Origin: Naganishia liquefaciens
Lineage: Eukaryota > Basidiomycota > Tremellomycetes > Filobasidiales > Filobasidiaceae
Assembly (NCBI GenBank): GCA_013423385.1
Contig: BLZA01000057.1
Coordinates: forward strand, 373,533-437,532
Direction of reading: 5' to 3'
Length of the DNA: 64,000 nt
The notes under the pieces are model-generated. The model was not told the DNA's origin. It saw only the letters and a list, made by a program, of their open reading frames with translations, and did not search any database. Position numbers and translations under genes: made by a program. How positions within the stretch are numbered: position 1 is the first letter of the stretch; each line of letters begins with the position of its first letter. Shown in pieces: positions 45,262-56,202 of this stretch.

Positions 45262-46936
45262 TTAGAGAGTGGTCGAGACCGTCGAGGCGGACTGACCGGC
45301 CGCCTTGGCTCGCTTTCGGAGCTTGGCGACGCTGAATCACACACACAAGGGATCAGACGGAGAAAACAAGCAAGGAAGCCGCCGGCTACTTACGACTTGT
45401 TGCCTCGGATACCACCACCCCAGTGTCGTCGGGCGTCCTCGTACTTGTCCGAGAAGTTGGCCTTGGCAGCCTGGATCAAGGTCGACAAAGCCTGGTTGTC
45501 CTCGGATCGGACGTCCTGCAAGGTGACGACGGCGGCGGTCTTCTTGTGAACCACCGTACCGAGACGGGCCTTGTTCTTGACGATAACGTAAGGAACACCC
45601 ATCTTGCGGCAGAGAGCGGGCAAGAAGACGACGAGCTCAATGGGGTCGACGTCGTCGGCAATGACGACGAGAGATGCCTTCTTGGCTTCGACGAGGGCGA
45701 CACAGTGGTTGAGACCGTACTTGGCGAACAAGGGCTTCTTGCCGTCCTTGGTGGGGTCGGCAGACTTGTCGGCAGCCTTGGCCTCGGCCTCCTTCAAGAG
45801 ACGAGCCTTCTTCTCCTGCTTGGATTCCGGCTTGTACTTGTTGAGCAACTGGAAGAGCTGGGTGGCGGTGTTCTTGTCCAAAGTGTGGCCGAATTGAGCG
45901 ATCGCGGGGGGGACTTTCAATCGCTGGTTGAGGATGACCTTTTGTCGCTGCAATCGGACATACTCGGGCCACTTGACAAATCGGGTCAAGTCCTGCTTGG
46001 GTCGCAGGTCACCGCCTAGGATCAAGGGGTTAGCCCGCGTGATTTGACGATTGGAACGGCCAGAGCTTACCGATACCGAAGGTCTTGGACCTCTTTTCGA
46101 ACAAGGGGTTCTGGGCAGCCTTCTTGGCCTTGGAGCCAGAGTCTGAAATACGATGTGAGCGCGCGATGATTAAAGGACCAAGAGGAAGAAGTAACGTACA
46201 AGGGGCCGAAGCGGGTCGGGACTTTCCTTTAACAGCCTTGGGCTGAAAGGATCACGAAACCAGGTAGGCACAGGTCATTGAGACGATATCACGATCCATG
46301 GTTCATGCGCGAAGAGAGGGAAAGGGGGAAGGGAGCGGAAAGCGTCAGTCCCGGTAAAAGATAGGTGGGAAGGGGAAGCGCGCGAAGAACACATGAGGAA
46401 TCGAGATATGCGGAGCTCTATGGGGAATATATTTCCGCGGGAGAAGTGCTCCTTTGGAGATAGGGATTCCCCGGCCTTTGTTTGTTCGTATACCGGGAAG
46501 AGCAGCGAGTCGACAAACGGGGCGCATCACCGCCCGTTTGCGTCGTCGTCACTCTGGATTGACCCATTGTGTATTCACAGGTGCAAGACACGCAGCCAAG
46601 CGGCGAACGGTACTGTATGCGTTGAGAAGCCTGTTCGGACGAACACGACTTGATCCGCAAGGGAAGCAAGACGTCGATGGAGGGATTTGAGGTATGACCC
46701 GTCCAAACATCCGACTGTAGGTATACCCGCATGTCATGCCGAAGCTAGCCGGCATGGGCAATGGTGTTCCGACAATCGAGACATCCTTCATCCGTGTAAC
46801 CCCATTGCATCCAAGTGGACGCCTTGATCCTCGCTCGGATAAGCCGTCAGAAAAGGTCGAGTGCTTGCAATGTCTTGCGATCTTGGCCGTTTCCCCATGT
46901 CGCGTGGAGTGTCGGGCAGGTGTCGATACGTACCAT
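45262..46936 (-). CDS. RPL8: 60S ribosomal protein eL8 (L8/L7a)
   Basis: Large-subunit protein of the cytosolic ribosome. Five coding exons, with phases closing, give 269 residues: 46936-46934 (the ATG only, context CATCAAAATG), 46242-46200 ([14 protein letters not shown]), 46142-46071 ([20 protein letters not shown]), 46015-45394 (the body) and 45331-45262 ([19 protein letters not shown]). The body has the eL8 landmarks: '[14 protein letters not shown]', '[18 protein letters not shown]', '[19 protein letters not shown]', the L7Ae RNA-binding core '[20 protein letters not shown]' then '[20 protein letters not shown]', and '[17 protein letters not shown]'. The first intron, 691 nt, splits directly after the start codon and is about ten times the usual length; such introns in ribosomal protein genes often regulate expression or hold snoRNAs, though none is identified here. 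It lies head to head with eL38. Confidence 0.96.
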
Positions 46937-47535
46937 TTTGATGACTGGTCTTGTTGATTTCGAGACTTGACGAAAAGAGACGACGACGGTGTGGAGAAAT
47001 CCTGGAAACGGCGATGTCGACAAGGTGGATGGCGAGGTCGATAATGAGGGGGAAGGCAAAGGGACGAGACCGCGCACGCGGGCGATGGGTCTGGCGGGGC
47101 GACGGCAGTCGAGTGCGCTTGATCAGCGAGAGATAGAAGCGCAGTCCAGTCGACACGTAGCGGCTCGCGACTTTTGCGACTTTTCTGTCTTCGGTAGTTT
47201 CTCATCGGGTCTTTTTCTGAATGGTGGATATACAGCCTAGTGAGGCTATCGCAGCCTTCAGATGCCTCTGGACTGCCTCAACAGCATGGCCGATGACCCG
47301 AAAAGAGTATACTCAAAGGCAACATCCCACGATCTTTAAGATACACCCCGAGTCTCCCCCAAATCCACGCGCCTTTGAGGTGCCCCCGAGCGGAAAGTCC
47401 CGGCTCAGCCAACGGTCCATTCCCTTGCGGCGGGCTTCCCGCTGATCAACGGCACACTTGGCGTAGTAATCTTGACACCGGTTCCCAGCGTCCCTTTCTT
47501 CAGGCCAGGAACCCCCAAGCTCACACTCTTTCAAG
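46937..47535. promoter_or_regulatory. divergent promoter of the eL8 and eL38 ribosomal protein genes
   Basis: A 599-bp interval lies between the two outward ribosomal-protein start codons. It includes a C/T-rich stretch near 47341-47375 on the eL38 side. A shared promoter for two coordinately needed genes is likely from layout alone. I do not claim specific factor sites. Confidence 0.55.
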
Positions 47536-48086
47536 ATGGTGAGCATGCTGCCAGGATTATACGCGTATCCGGAAATGCTGATGGTTTGTGGGACGGAATA
47601 GCCCAAGCAAGTCACCGACATCAAAAAGTTCCTCGAGATCGCCAGGAGAAAGGATGCGAGGTGTGAGTGTCTGGAGCGTTTTCGGTTGCTTTGGAGGGAG
47701 GCATAGTGAACGACAAGGATGGATGACGGAGATGGGGAAATTCAGCAATATCGGGCAAGAACTGACATGACCCCTCTTCCTTTCAGCCGCCCGAGTGAAG
47801 AAGACCACCGTCCGAATCACCCCGGCCCAGACCACCGGTCTCTCCGCCAAGAAGATCGCCGCCATGGGTCCCACCAAGACGGTCACCAAGTTCAAGATCC
47901 GATGCTCGAGGTACCTCTACACCTTGTCCCTCGAAGACTCTGAAAAGGCCGAGAAGTTGAGGTCGAGCTTGCCCCCTGGTGAGTCGCATTGGCACCCGCT
48001 TTTTTCACCGGAGACTCTGTTGCTCATCGTTCGTTGTAGGATTGGCCGTTGAGGACATCGCCAAGACCGCTCCCAAGAAGAAGTAA
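47536..48086 (+). CDS. RPL38: 60S ribosomal protein eL38
   Basis: Small cytosolic 60S protein. Four coding exons give 100 residues with closing phases: 47536-47538 (the ATG only, followed at once by GTGAGC), 47602-47662 ([20 protein letters not shown]), 47787-47978 and 48040-48086. The core '[20 protein letters not shown]' then '[16 protein letters not shown]' is diagnostic. Compared with the ~70-80 residues usual for the family there is an insertion of about 20 residues ([20 protein letters not shown]) between the 'RVKKTT' and '[13 protein letters not shown]' segments, plus a short Lys tail. The insertion lies wholly inside the third exon and stays in frame, with no splice sites that would remove it cleanly. 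As in eL8, the first intron follows the start codon directly. Confidence 0.95.
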
Positions 48087-48468
48087 ATTTTTCTCTAGAC
48101 GGACGTGCGGAATCTCGGAAGGATGGACGCCTCAGGCGTGGACTCGGGAAGACGATGGATTCTCGAGGGATAGGGGTTTCGGTGTGCAGCACTCAGAGGT
48201 GGTTTCGATGCGCAATGCATGAAACACTCCGTGTCTGTATGTCGTTTGTGTGGTGTGGCAGTGAATCTTCGTTGGATTGTATCAGAATTGCACGATCGGC
48301 GTCGGGCCCTGCACATTATACATAAAAATGCAAAATCGAACAACGGATACACTCCCGACCAAGATGGTTGCAATGCTCGCAAGAGTCGGACGAAACATCC
48401 CATGTCAATCATGCAATTTGATTCATGCATTCGTTCCTAGTCTACTTTTTGGTTCATGCCTACATCAT
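48087..48468. other. convergent spacer between eL38 and adenylate kinase
   Basis: About 380 bp with 3' UTRs from both sides. The part near 48310-48330 is AT-rich (tatacataaaaatgc). No gene is seen. Confidence 0.5.
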
Positions 48469-49609
<1,141 letters not shown>

Positions 49610-50012
49610 GATGAGGATAAGGTATAGGCAGGGCTCAGAATGGTCATTGGCAGGCCACCACTACGGGCCGCAATGTATATGAAGATGGAATGCCAACTCC
49701 CGATCGCGCCGTCTCGCTCGGCCGCGTCGGACAACTCGGTCGCATTCTAGCCAATGACGTGGGATACACGAGACCTGGTTTGCTCGGGTGAGCTTGCGTG
49801 CGGTTTACAACGTCGCGATATGAGCAGCGCTACATATAAGTCAAGCGGTGCACGGTGAGCGAGCGGTCGAAGCCATCATTGCGGCGCCAGTGCGCCTAGG
49901 AGGATTGGCACGCGCATATGCCGTCCGGATGGGGACTCCCGCCGATGCGGTCTGGAGCGAACATTGACGTCGTGCTCGAGTGGTAAAGAGAAGTACTTGC
50001 GAACTTGTCGTA
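49610..50012 (-). promoter_or_regulatory. adenylate kinase upstream region
   Basis: About 400 bp between the PIN-domain gene stop and the adenylate kinase start. It should contain the kinase promoter. No specific element is identified. Confidence 0.4.
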
Positions 50013-51364
50013 TCACTTTGGTCGCTGCAGGAGCATGACCTTGGGCCCCTGTCCCTCTTCTTGACGCGGTGTGCGCATACCTTCAGGTCGTCTTCCCCTA
50101 GAAGACTGCAATCCCGGTGCGGACTCTCGCTCGCGATCATCCGGGTTTCGCGCACGTTGAAGCAGGACAGGCGGAGCGGGCTGTTTCTTTCGCGGCGCAT
50201 CCCGCACTCCTGGCCGACCGGTTGGAGGTTTTCCCCTCGAAGGCGCACCTCGCCGACTACTACGAACATCCCTTTCGCGCTCTCGCTCACGCTGCGCGAG
50301 GACCTCGGTGCTCGGTACCATGCCCTTTTCCGCGTCAAATATCTTGGGTACGCGATCGCTCGGAGGGGGCGGCGTACGTGCGGGCTGTCGACGTTGGCGT
50401 ACGCGAGGATCATCCGAAGGTGATGTAAGAGTCATGATTCTTCCTTCTTCCTGGTCGACAAAGCCGTCTTGCGCAGGCGCATTTCCCGACTCCTTGTAGG
50501 CTGCTTCCTCGTCCGACTGCGAATCGTCGACGCGCTCTCCGAAGAGACGAACGGTAACATCCCCCCTGTCCGCCCATTCCCGCAGTGCCCGTCCATCCGC
50601 TCGATCCGCATACCGTGCGACGGGATCCTCGGCAGGAACTTCAGTCTCCGGTGGAATAGCGATTCCAAACACCGGCTGCGACGAAATTAGGTCCCAGAAA
50701 TTCCGAAAGTAGAGCCCACACGCAAGTGTCGACTGAATGAAAGGCGGCGGTACCGGAATCGAATCGACGGCTTGTGTCCGTTCCGCGATGTGCTCCTGCT
50801 CGTTATCCCTCTGGATCCAAAGCCCTGGGCGAAGCTTTCTCCATCCATCGTCACCGACTTCGCCCTCCCCCTTGTGCGCCTGCGTCCTTCGTTGTTCCGT
50901 CTCGACGAACCGCGTAGCCGCGCGCGCGGCAACGGCATACGGATGCATCCCTTTCTTCAAAAGGTCAAGAGTACGAAGGGTCTCCAGTGGGACGATGAGT
51001 TCTGCGCGACCGGATCGAAGTAGGTGTGTCACGGCGGAGAGCGCAAAGAGCAGTGCCGAGGTGTCGAGAACGAGTCGGGTCTCCTCGATGGGTTCCTCTA
51101 CCGCGGGCTTTCTCGCTACATCTCGCTGACCCTCGCGTTGATTCTGGCCCTGTGGCCGGCGTCCTCGTCTTCCTCGCCCTCTGCCTCTGTTGCCAAGATT
51201 GAGATTGGTCGTTACACGGTCTTCGAGCTGTTCTATTTGGTGCGAGAGGTAGGCAGCGCTGAGGGCTTTGCTGAGCCGTGCTTGCCGCTCTGCCTGTTAT
51301 ATAATCAGCTCGTCACCGTACCCTGAGAAGCTTGTCCACTCACTCGCGCTGCATCATCTGCCAT
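50013..51364 (-). CDS. PIN-domain protein with Arg/Pro-rich tail
   Basis: Predicted RNA-acting protein of 433 residues in two exons, 51364-51344 (MADDAAR) and 51293-50013, with a 50-nt phase-0 intron (GTGAGT...AACAG). After a helical start (ERQARLSKALSAAYLSHQIE) and an Arg/Gly-rich stretch comes a PIN-like fold: 'TRLVLDTSALLFALSAVTHL' carries the first acidic residue in the usual strand, 'RAELIVPLETLRTLDLLKKG' the next strand and the acidic Glu/Asp, then 'YAVAARAATRFVETEQRR'. PIN domains are Mg-dependent ribonucleases in Swt1, Smg6 and related quality-control factors. I can see candidates for two to three of the four acidic residues ('DRGDVTVRLF' may bring another Asp). The C-terminal ~170 residues are basic and disordered. 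Swt1-like or NMD-type activity is an inference. Confidence 0.72.
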
Positions 51365-53541
51365 CCTGCTGCCAAGCCGAATCCATTTGTCCACCTCGCC
51401 ATAACAAGGGAAACCGGTTTAACCATGTTGAGACCTCGGACAGCGGCGATATTTGCTTCCGAAGCATTACTTAATACGGCCACCGAGACGTCATCATGTA
51501 TCAGCTCATGTATCGCGGCGCGCAGTTCAAGTCGCTACTCGAGTTGGCCACTTCTGCAGCTCCACTGGCTTGGACTGCTTCTCGCCTTGCCCCGTCTCCT
51601 CCAAGTGATGTCGCATTCCCACATTCATCACGTGCTTTGCATTGCCATATAGAAAAGCAAGGAATCGCATGCGCAAGAGGCACGCATCATCATATGAGCG
51701 ATTGAGGCGTCTCAATGAACTCCCCTTGGAAGATCCTTTCTTGTCCTCGCATAAACCATATTGCCTTTTCCAGCAGTACTGTTTCTTTACTTTCACCTTC
51801 AAGCTACAATACACATAGACGCTATTTGTCCGGCTGCAGCACAATGGGTGACGAGACCAGCCAAAACCAGCCCGGAGCTGTGCCACCCTCGACAGCCATG
51901 TACCCAAACATTGGCTGATGATACAGGTGTCGGCCGAATGACCGCCCAGCATGCTTCTGCAAGATGACGATCTCGCTGCGATCAACGATCTCTTGCCAGA
52001 AAACTTGTATCGGGAAGGCATTGCGCCAACATCGTTTTTGATGAAAACAACAGTGCTCGCCTTCAAAGGGTTCATGAAGAAGTTCCAGAGCGGCTTGACA
52101 TGATTTCCCCCATATCAAACAAGCCGAGAGGGATAGGTTGGCGAAAGACATCGGTCAAAGGCAGGCAGCGGCGGAAACCGCTCTCTATGGTATCCGCAAG
52201 CCCGTGCAGTCACGGCCTGGGGTTTCGATCGTTCAACCCTAGACTAAGTCTCAGCCTTGGCCGTCGTTCAATGAAGCTCGCAAAAACGCTGTCGCGGCAT
52301 GATAATTACATACTCTCGTTGCGCACGCTCATGGACCCTGCTGCGACTGTCTGTCAGATGTCAATGCGCTTTCGAGGAGCAGAAAGATTCGGTCATCTAC
52401 AATTAAGTGCCTAGATCGGATGACAGCTCCGATTCATCGAACGCAGAGTCCACACCACCTTCCAAACAACCGTTAGAGTCATGCCCTGAATTCTTTACGG
52501 GTTCTTGTAAATCTGCCTGGCAGCTAGGGTCGACAAGTCAAGATCTAGCCTCGGTGTCGAACGCTCCAGCAGGCTCCACCCATTCCTTTCCCGGTGTAGC
52601 GGGTGATTGCCTCATTCCCCTGAGGCCTCGAGCTCGAAGCCACAGACAAGCATCCCGTCAACCGTTTACACCGGAAGCCTAGCAGGGAAGCCAAGTAACA
52701 GCAGCCCGTCGGCCCCGTACAGCGGAAGCATGGCCAGGGCATTCAGAGCATGACAGTTCCGCAAAGAACGAGAACAAAACTCCAAGAATGATTTAGTTTG
52801 AAGTCCATCGCTTTGTAAGGAGAAAACTATGTCGAGTAGAGAGCCCTGCATTAGAGCGGATCAATCGACTGGTCGATTTGTGCTGAGGGGAGGGTAAGCG
52901 ACGTCGAGAGGTGGGAGTTTGTAGATTCAAAGAGAGGGCACGTCTATATCGATACTTGTGCGCATCTATCAAAGGGTCTTCAACTGTGTTGTTCTATAAA
53001 GCTTGACTTTTACCAGTAGCACTAAATGGACGCCTGGAGCCTCTCAAGTACACCAGCGTGCAACGATATCAAAAAAGGTGAGGTTACATCCCAAAGTACT
53101 TTGAACGATTGGTAAATGGCCTTGGGCATGCTTCGAAGAAAGGGCGACAGCTATGGTAGAGACTCAGATAGACTTGCCACGAATGTCGCCTTGTGCTTGT
53201 AGGCCAATCTCACAGCTTAGCTAGTAGCCGTCATTCATACATCGCTGGCATCAGATCATCGGCCATTCATCTAAAATTTTCTGGACTTTTCGTCGTTCAA
53301 GACACATCTCCATTCATCGTCTCAGGCGCAAATGACGAGCCGAGATCACGTCAATAGCAGACAAAGGAAAGTTCTCGCTCGGAGATTGAATGCATGTACG
53401 GAAAAACTTTATTTGTATCGCACTCACTTCCAATTTCCTTTTGGTCGTGAAGCCTTCTTCAGCAACAGCGTGCTTTATAGCGAGCCTCGCTGCAATCCCA
53501 CCTCTCGAAGAAACCACATCCCTGCCAACGCCTTCGTCACG
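51365..53541. other. low-GC stretch with coding-like plus-strand fragments
   Basis: About 2.2 kb with no gene I can model fully. Plus-strand pieces that read like protein: 51848-51916 (MGDETSQNQPGAVPPS), 51950-52102 (LAAINDLLPENLYREGIAPT then FKGFMKKFQSG), 52105-52240 (KQAERDRLAKDIGQRQAAAE) and 52407-52682 (Ser/Pro-rich). An intron at about 51902-51949 would join the first two in phase; the others could not be joined cleanly. It may be a multi-exon orphan gene or a decayed one. At 52885-52930 is a short segment matching the start of the orphan gene at 55927. Confidence 0.4.
52874..52930 (-). repeat. diverged duplicate of the 5' end of the orphan gene at 55927
   Basis: On the minus strand this stretch matches the leader and first ~12 codons of the gene starting at 55927 at roughly three of four bases, including 'cctctc' just before the start and CCTC/CCTT after it. 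Where that gene has ATG GCT TGC CCT, this copy has GTC GCT TAC CCT. Similarity stops after about 60 bp. Confidence 0.55.
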
Positions 53542-54408
53542 ATGAACAGCCGACAGAGCCAGGATGAATCAATGCAGGAAATTCCAGTGACAGCCAAGTA
53601 TCCAGATTCGGATCTTCATCGAGTGATTATGCAAGTCTTTGCCTATGTTCCTCTAACGCGATCGTTCGCCGAAGAAGTCGATAACAGGGATTTATTCTTC
53701 CGTGCCATGTATCCTCGAGCCCTAGACGAAAAGGCGAACTGGGACAGCTATCTTCAAGACCACAACTCTCAGTCAAAAGAGCAAGCACAACATTATGTCA
53801 AGGAGGCGAGCGAGATGATTCGAGGAATTGCTCGCGAGCTGGAGAACATTGAGGACCGATCGAAAAGACAGGCTGAAGAATATAGACTCGCGCAGGAGGT
53901 GGGATGGCTGCAAGGTGCGGCGGAAAGAGTCCTCTTCGAATTGCAGTCATGGGATGAGTCTCATAGAACTTTGTCTGCAAAGCAAATCCTGGGCTTGTGG
54001 CAACAGGAGGAGCCTTGGAAATCCTTCAACGCCGAGCGCGAGAAAGGTATTGCAGCTTGGGTGCGAAGTGAGTCTCAGCGCAGGACTCACGTTCTCGCAA
54101 ACGGGCTCTATGACTCTGCATCCGGGGTCAGTGCTTGGTTGGCGACGCATCCTTGGATTTCCACATCTCCAACGCAACTCACGGCAGCCACCGACAGAGA
54201 AACCTTGATAGACTCTCGCACAGGTCATGGTTCGCAAACAAGTTGCATCCAGGGTCAGAAAGACAGTTTCCAAGCACAAACGGGTACAGAGGCTGCTCCA
54301 TCAGGCTTGCCGAACTCCCCTAGGAATTCCACACCTGTTTCGACCTCGCCATGTGCAAGCATGTCGACCCAGTCGAGATTTTCCACCATTGAAACCTCTC
54401 CTCATTAG
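53542..54408 (+). CDS. orphan helical hypothetical protein
   Basis: Unrecognised. One uninterrupted frame; I take ATG 53542 (ACGATGAACAGC) as start, giving 288 residues to TAG 54406-54408, although the frame is open upstream to 53332. The first 190 residues look folded and helical: 'SDLHRVIMQVFAYVPLTRSF', 'DNRDLFFRAMYPRALDEKAN', a charged coil 'YVKEASEMIRGIARELENIE', 'RVLFELQSWDESHRTLSAKQ' and 'WVRSESQRRTHVLANGLYD'. The last ~80 are Ser/Thr-rich. There is no signal peptide or membrane helix. Base composition is lower in GC than in the conserved genes. The protein-like texture over almost 300 codons without a stop argues for a real lineage-restricted gene. It stands alone in a gene-poor segment and no function can be proposed. 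Confidence 0.6.
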   Translation: MNSRQSQDESMQEIPVTAKYPDSDLHRVIMQVFAYVPLTRSFAEEVDNRDLFFRAMYPRALDEKANWDSYLQDHNSQSKEQAQHYVKEASEMIRGIARELENIEDRSKRQAEEYRLAQEVGWLQGAAERVLFELQSWDESHRTLSAKQILGLWQQEEPWKSFNAEREKGIAAWVRSESQRRTHVLANGLYDSASGVSAWLATHPWISTSPTQLTAATDRETLIDSRTGHGSQTSCIQGQKDSFQAQTGTEAAPSGLPNSPRNSTPVSTSPCASMSTQSRFSTIETSPH

Positions 54409-55418
54409 GACCGCTTCACGAGAATAGTTGAACAGAATCTCGTTCTCCGCTCGAGTCGATGACTTTGTCTCTTGTATAATCCCATATGTCTAGTTCAGAC
54501 TCCCACATAAGCATTCGACGCTTTCATTGGCCTATGATTAGCATAATGATAATGATATGCAAGGTAGAAGTCAGATTCTCCTAACAAGCATCTTGAACCG
54601 GCAACAACGCGACATGTGGTTCTGCTTTGTCGGACTCTCCGTGGGCCGTAATGGTCCACACGGTCAGTTCCCTCGAAATATCGCATGAACTTCGTCTCCG
54701 CGACAGCAGATTCCAGCCAGAAACCATGCCACACAGCAGGATCAATGACAACTAGCTGTTCAGGTGCAGTGGGCCCAAGTTCACAATAAGAGCCAGAAAA
54801 CGGCTTTGTCGGCTTGTGCTCGTACCGCCGTTCGTTGTGCAAAAGGGGTCCGTCAGGGAGTGAGCTATTGTCATGAACTCACATAGCCCTACAAATGTCA
54901 ATCGCGAGTGAGCTACGCTGCGTGAGGTCAAACCTGCGTTTCGCTACCCGGTGGACTTGAAACCGCGCCGCGCGCAGACTGATGTACTCATTCGGCTGAG
55001 TGGAGCCGACCACTATGCTGGATTGCTGACACAGGTGCGCGTGACATTGCTTTTTTCGATTTCTATCTATCATAGACAAGCATTCGGTATCTTCGAAGCC
55101 AGCACATCAGGCTCACCCAATGGGGTTGCACGGAGCAGTACTAAATAGAGGTGTTTATGCCGAGCAATGCACTGGAGCTGCGATAGTTAATAGCTGTGCT
55201 AGTTTTCTGGTCTGTCGCAAAGGCTATATCACCATTGCCTTGTTCTAAAGTTCAAGCCCCCAAAGCTGCTGTTATAGCTAGGAATTTATGTACGGTTCTG
55301 TTTGCGCTCGGCCGCGATGGCTGGCGCAAGGTATCCATAAATTATCTCACTTTTCTACAATCTGCATCCCCCCACATAAGAGTCTCAACGCTATACACCA
55401 AGGATGCACGCATCTGCA
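54409..55418. other. intergenic, one weak minus-strand open frame
   Basis: A minus-strand frame at 54495-54842 contains a protein-like run (PEQLVVIDPAVWHGFWLESA) but no start or splice context that convinces me. The remaining sequence is AT-rich with no feature recognised. Confidence 0.4.
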
Positions 55419-55927
55419 CTAGACCTCCCCTTGTTGATTCCCTCTAGAGCTCAAAATTGCAGCGAAGTGATGCACTCTGTCCGTAGGAAGATAGACACTT
55501 TCTTGTGTTCGCGCATTTGACTTTGCAACTGGTGGCGGAGAAGCAATGGTCGCCGGTGCTGACACGCCGTGCACCAGAGGGCGATCATTGTTGACACTTG
55601 AGATTCAAGTAGGGGATACGTTCAGTAATATTTCAGCAAGTTGACGCTCATCTCCTTGTGTGATTCGAATGGCTAGACTCACGCTTCAATAACCTCACCA
55701 CTGCCCTGTTCTCTACCAGCCACTTGCCCATGACTACCCGTCCGCCCCTTCTTCACCCATGTCTTACTGATGCCAACTGTATTATCCCGTCGTGTGACAC
55801 GTCGAAGGTATCCAGCCCAAGTTTGTGATTCAGGTTGAGCTGGAGGTGAGGACGGTGGGTATGTGTGATCTTGCGGCAGAACGGATTGTGCGACTTGTTG
55901 GTCGGTTCTGAGGGAAGGGCAAGCCAT
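55419..55927 (-). CDS. orphan hypothetical protein, two exons
   Basis: Unrecognised small gene of 140 residues. Exon 1 is 55927-55683 and exon 2 is 55596-55419. The 86-nt intron has donor GTGAGT, a possible branch site 'tactgaac' and acceptor TCAAG; the phase-2 junction restores Ala and the second exon stays open for 59 codons to TAG. The protein begins 'MACPSLRTDQQVAQSVLPQD', has a Pro/Ser patch, a basic central segment 'WAGYLRRVTRRDNTVGISKT' then 'WVKKGRTGSHGQ', and ends 'DRVHHFAAILSSRGNQQGEV'. No signal peptide or domain is recognised. Good splice signals with matching phase support it. Its leader and first codons recur in diverged form at 52.9 kb, suggesting local duplication in this low-GC segment. 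Confidence 0.48.
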
Positions 55928-56202
55928 GTTGAGAGGTAGGAGTCTGTAGACTCAACGAGACGAGGGCCACGGTCATTGAGACTTATACGGACCCATACAC
56001 GGTAAACAGACCCAGAGGCGACAAAGGCATCACTTGACTCGTCAAATCCCTTGATGGAAGCTCAAACGCGAAAATTGTTTGTGCTGTGTACAGACGGATC
56101 AGGAGATCACACATTCCCATCAGCCATCACATCACTGTCATCATTACTTATTCTGACTAGCCTCATCACTCTGGAGCTTTTCAACACCATCGCCGACACA
56201 CC
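55928..56202. promoter_or_regulatory. divergent region between orphan gene and CipC-like gene
   Basis: A 275-bp interval between outward-facing starts. The segment nearest 55928 is the one duplicated at 52.9 kb. No factor site is assigned. Confidence 0.35.

Noticed and set aside
46243-46933. C/D-box snoRNA in the first intron of eL8
   Set aside because: Single C- and D-like boxes are present but not in the right order and spacing, and no guide complementarity could be judged by eye.
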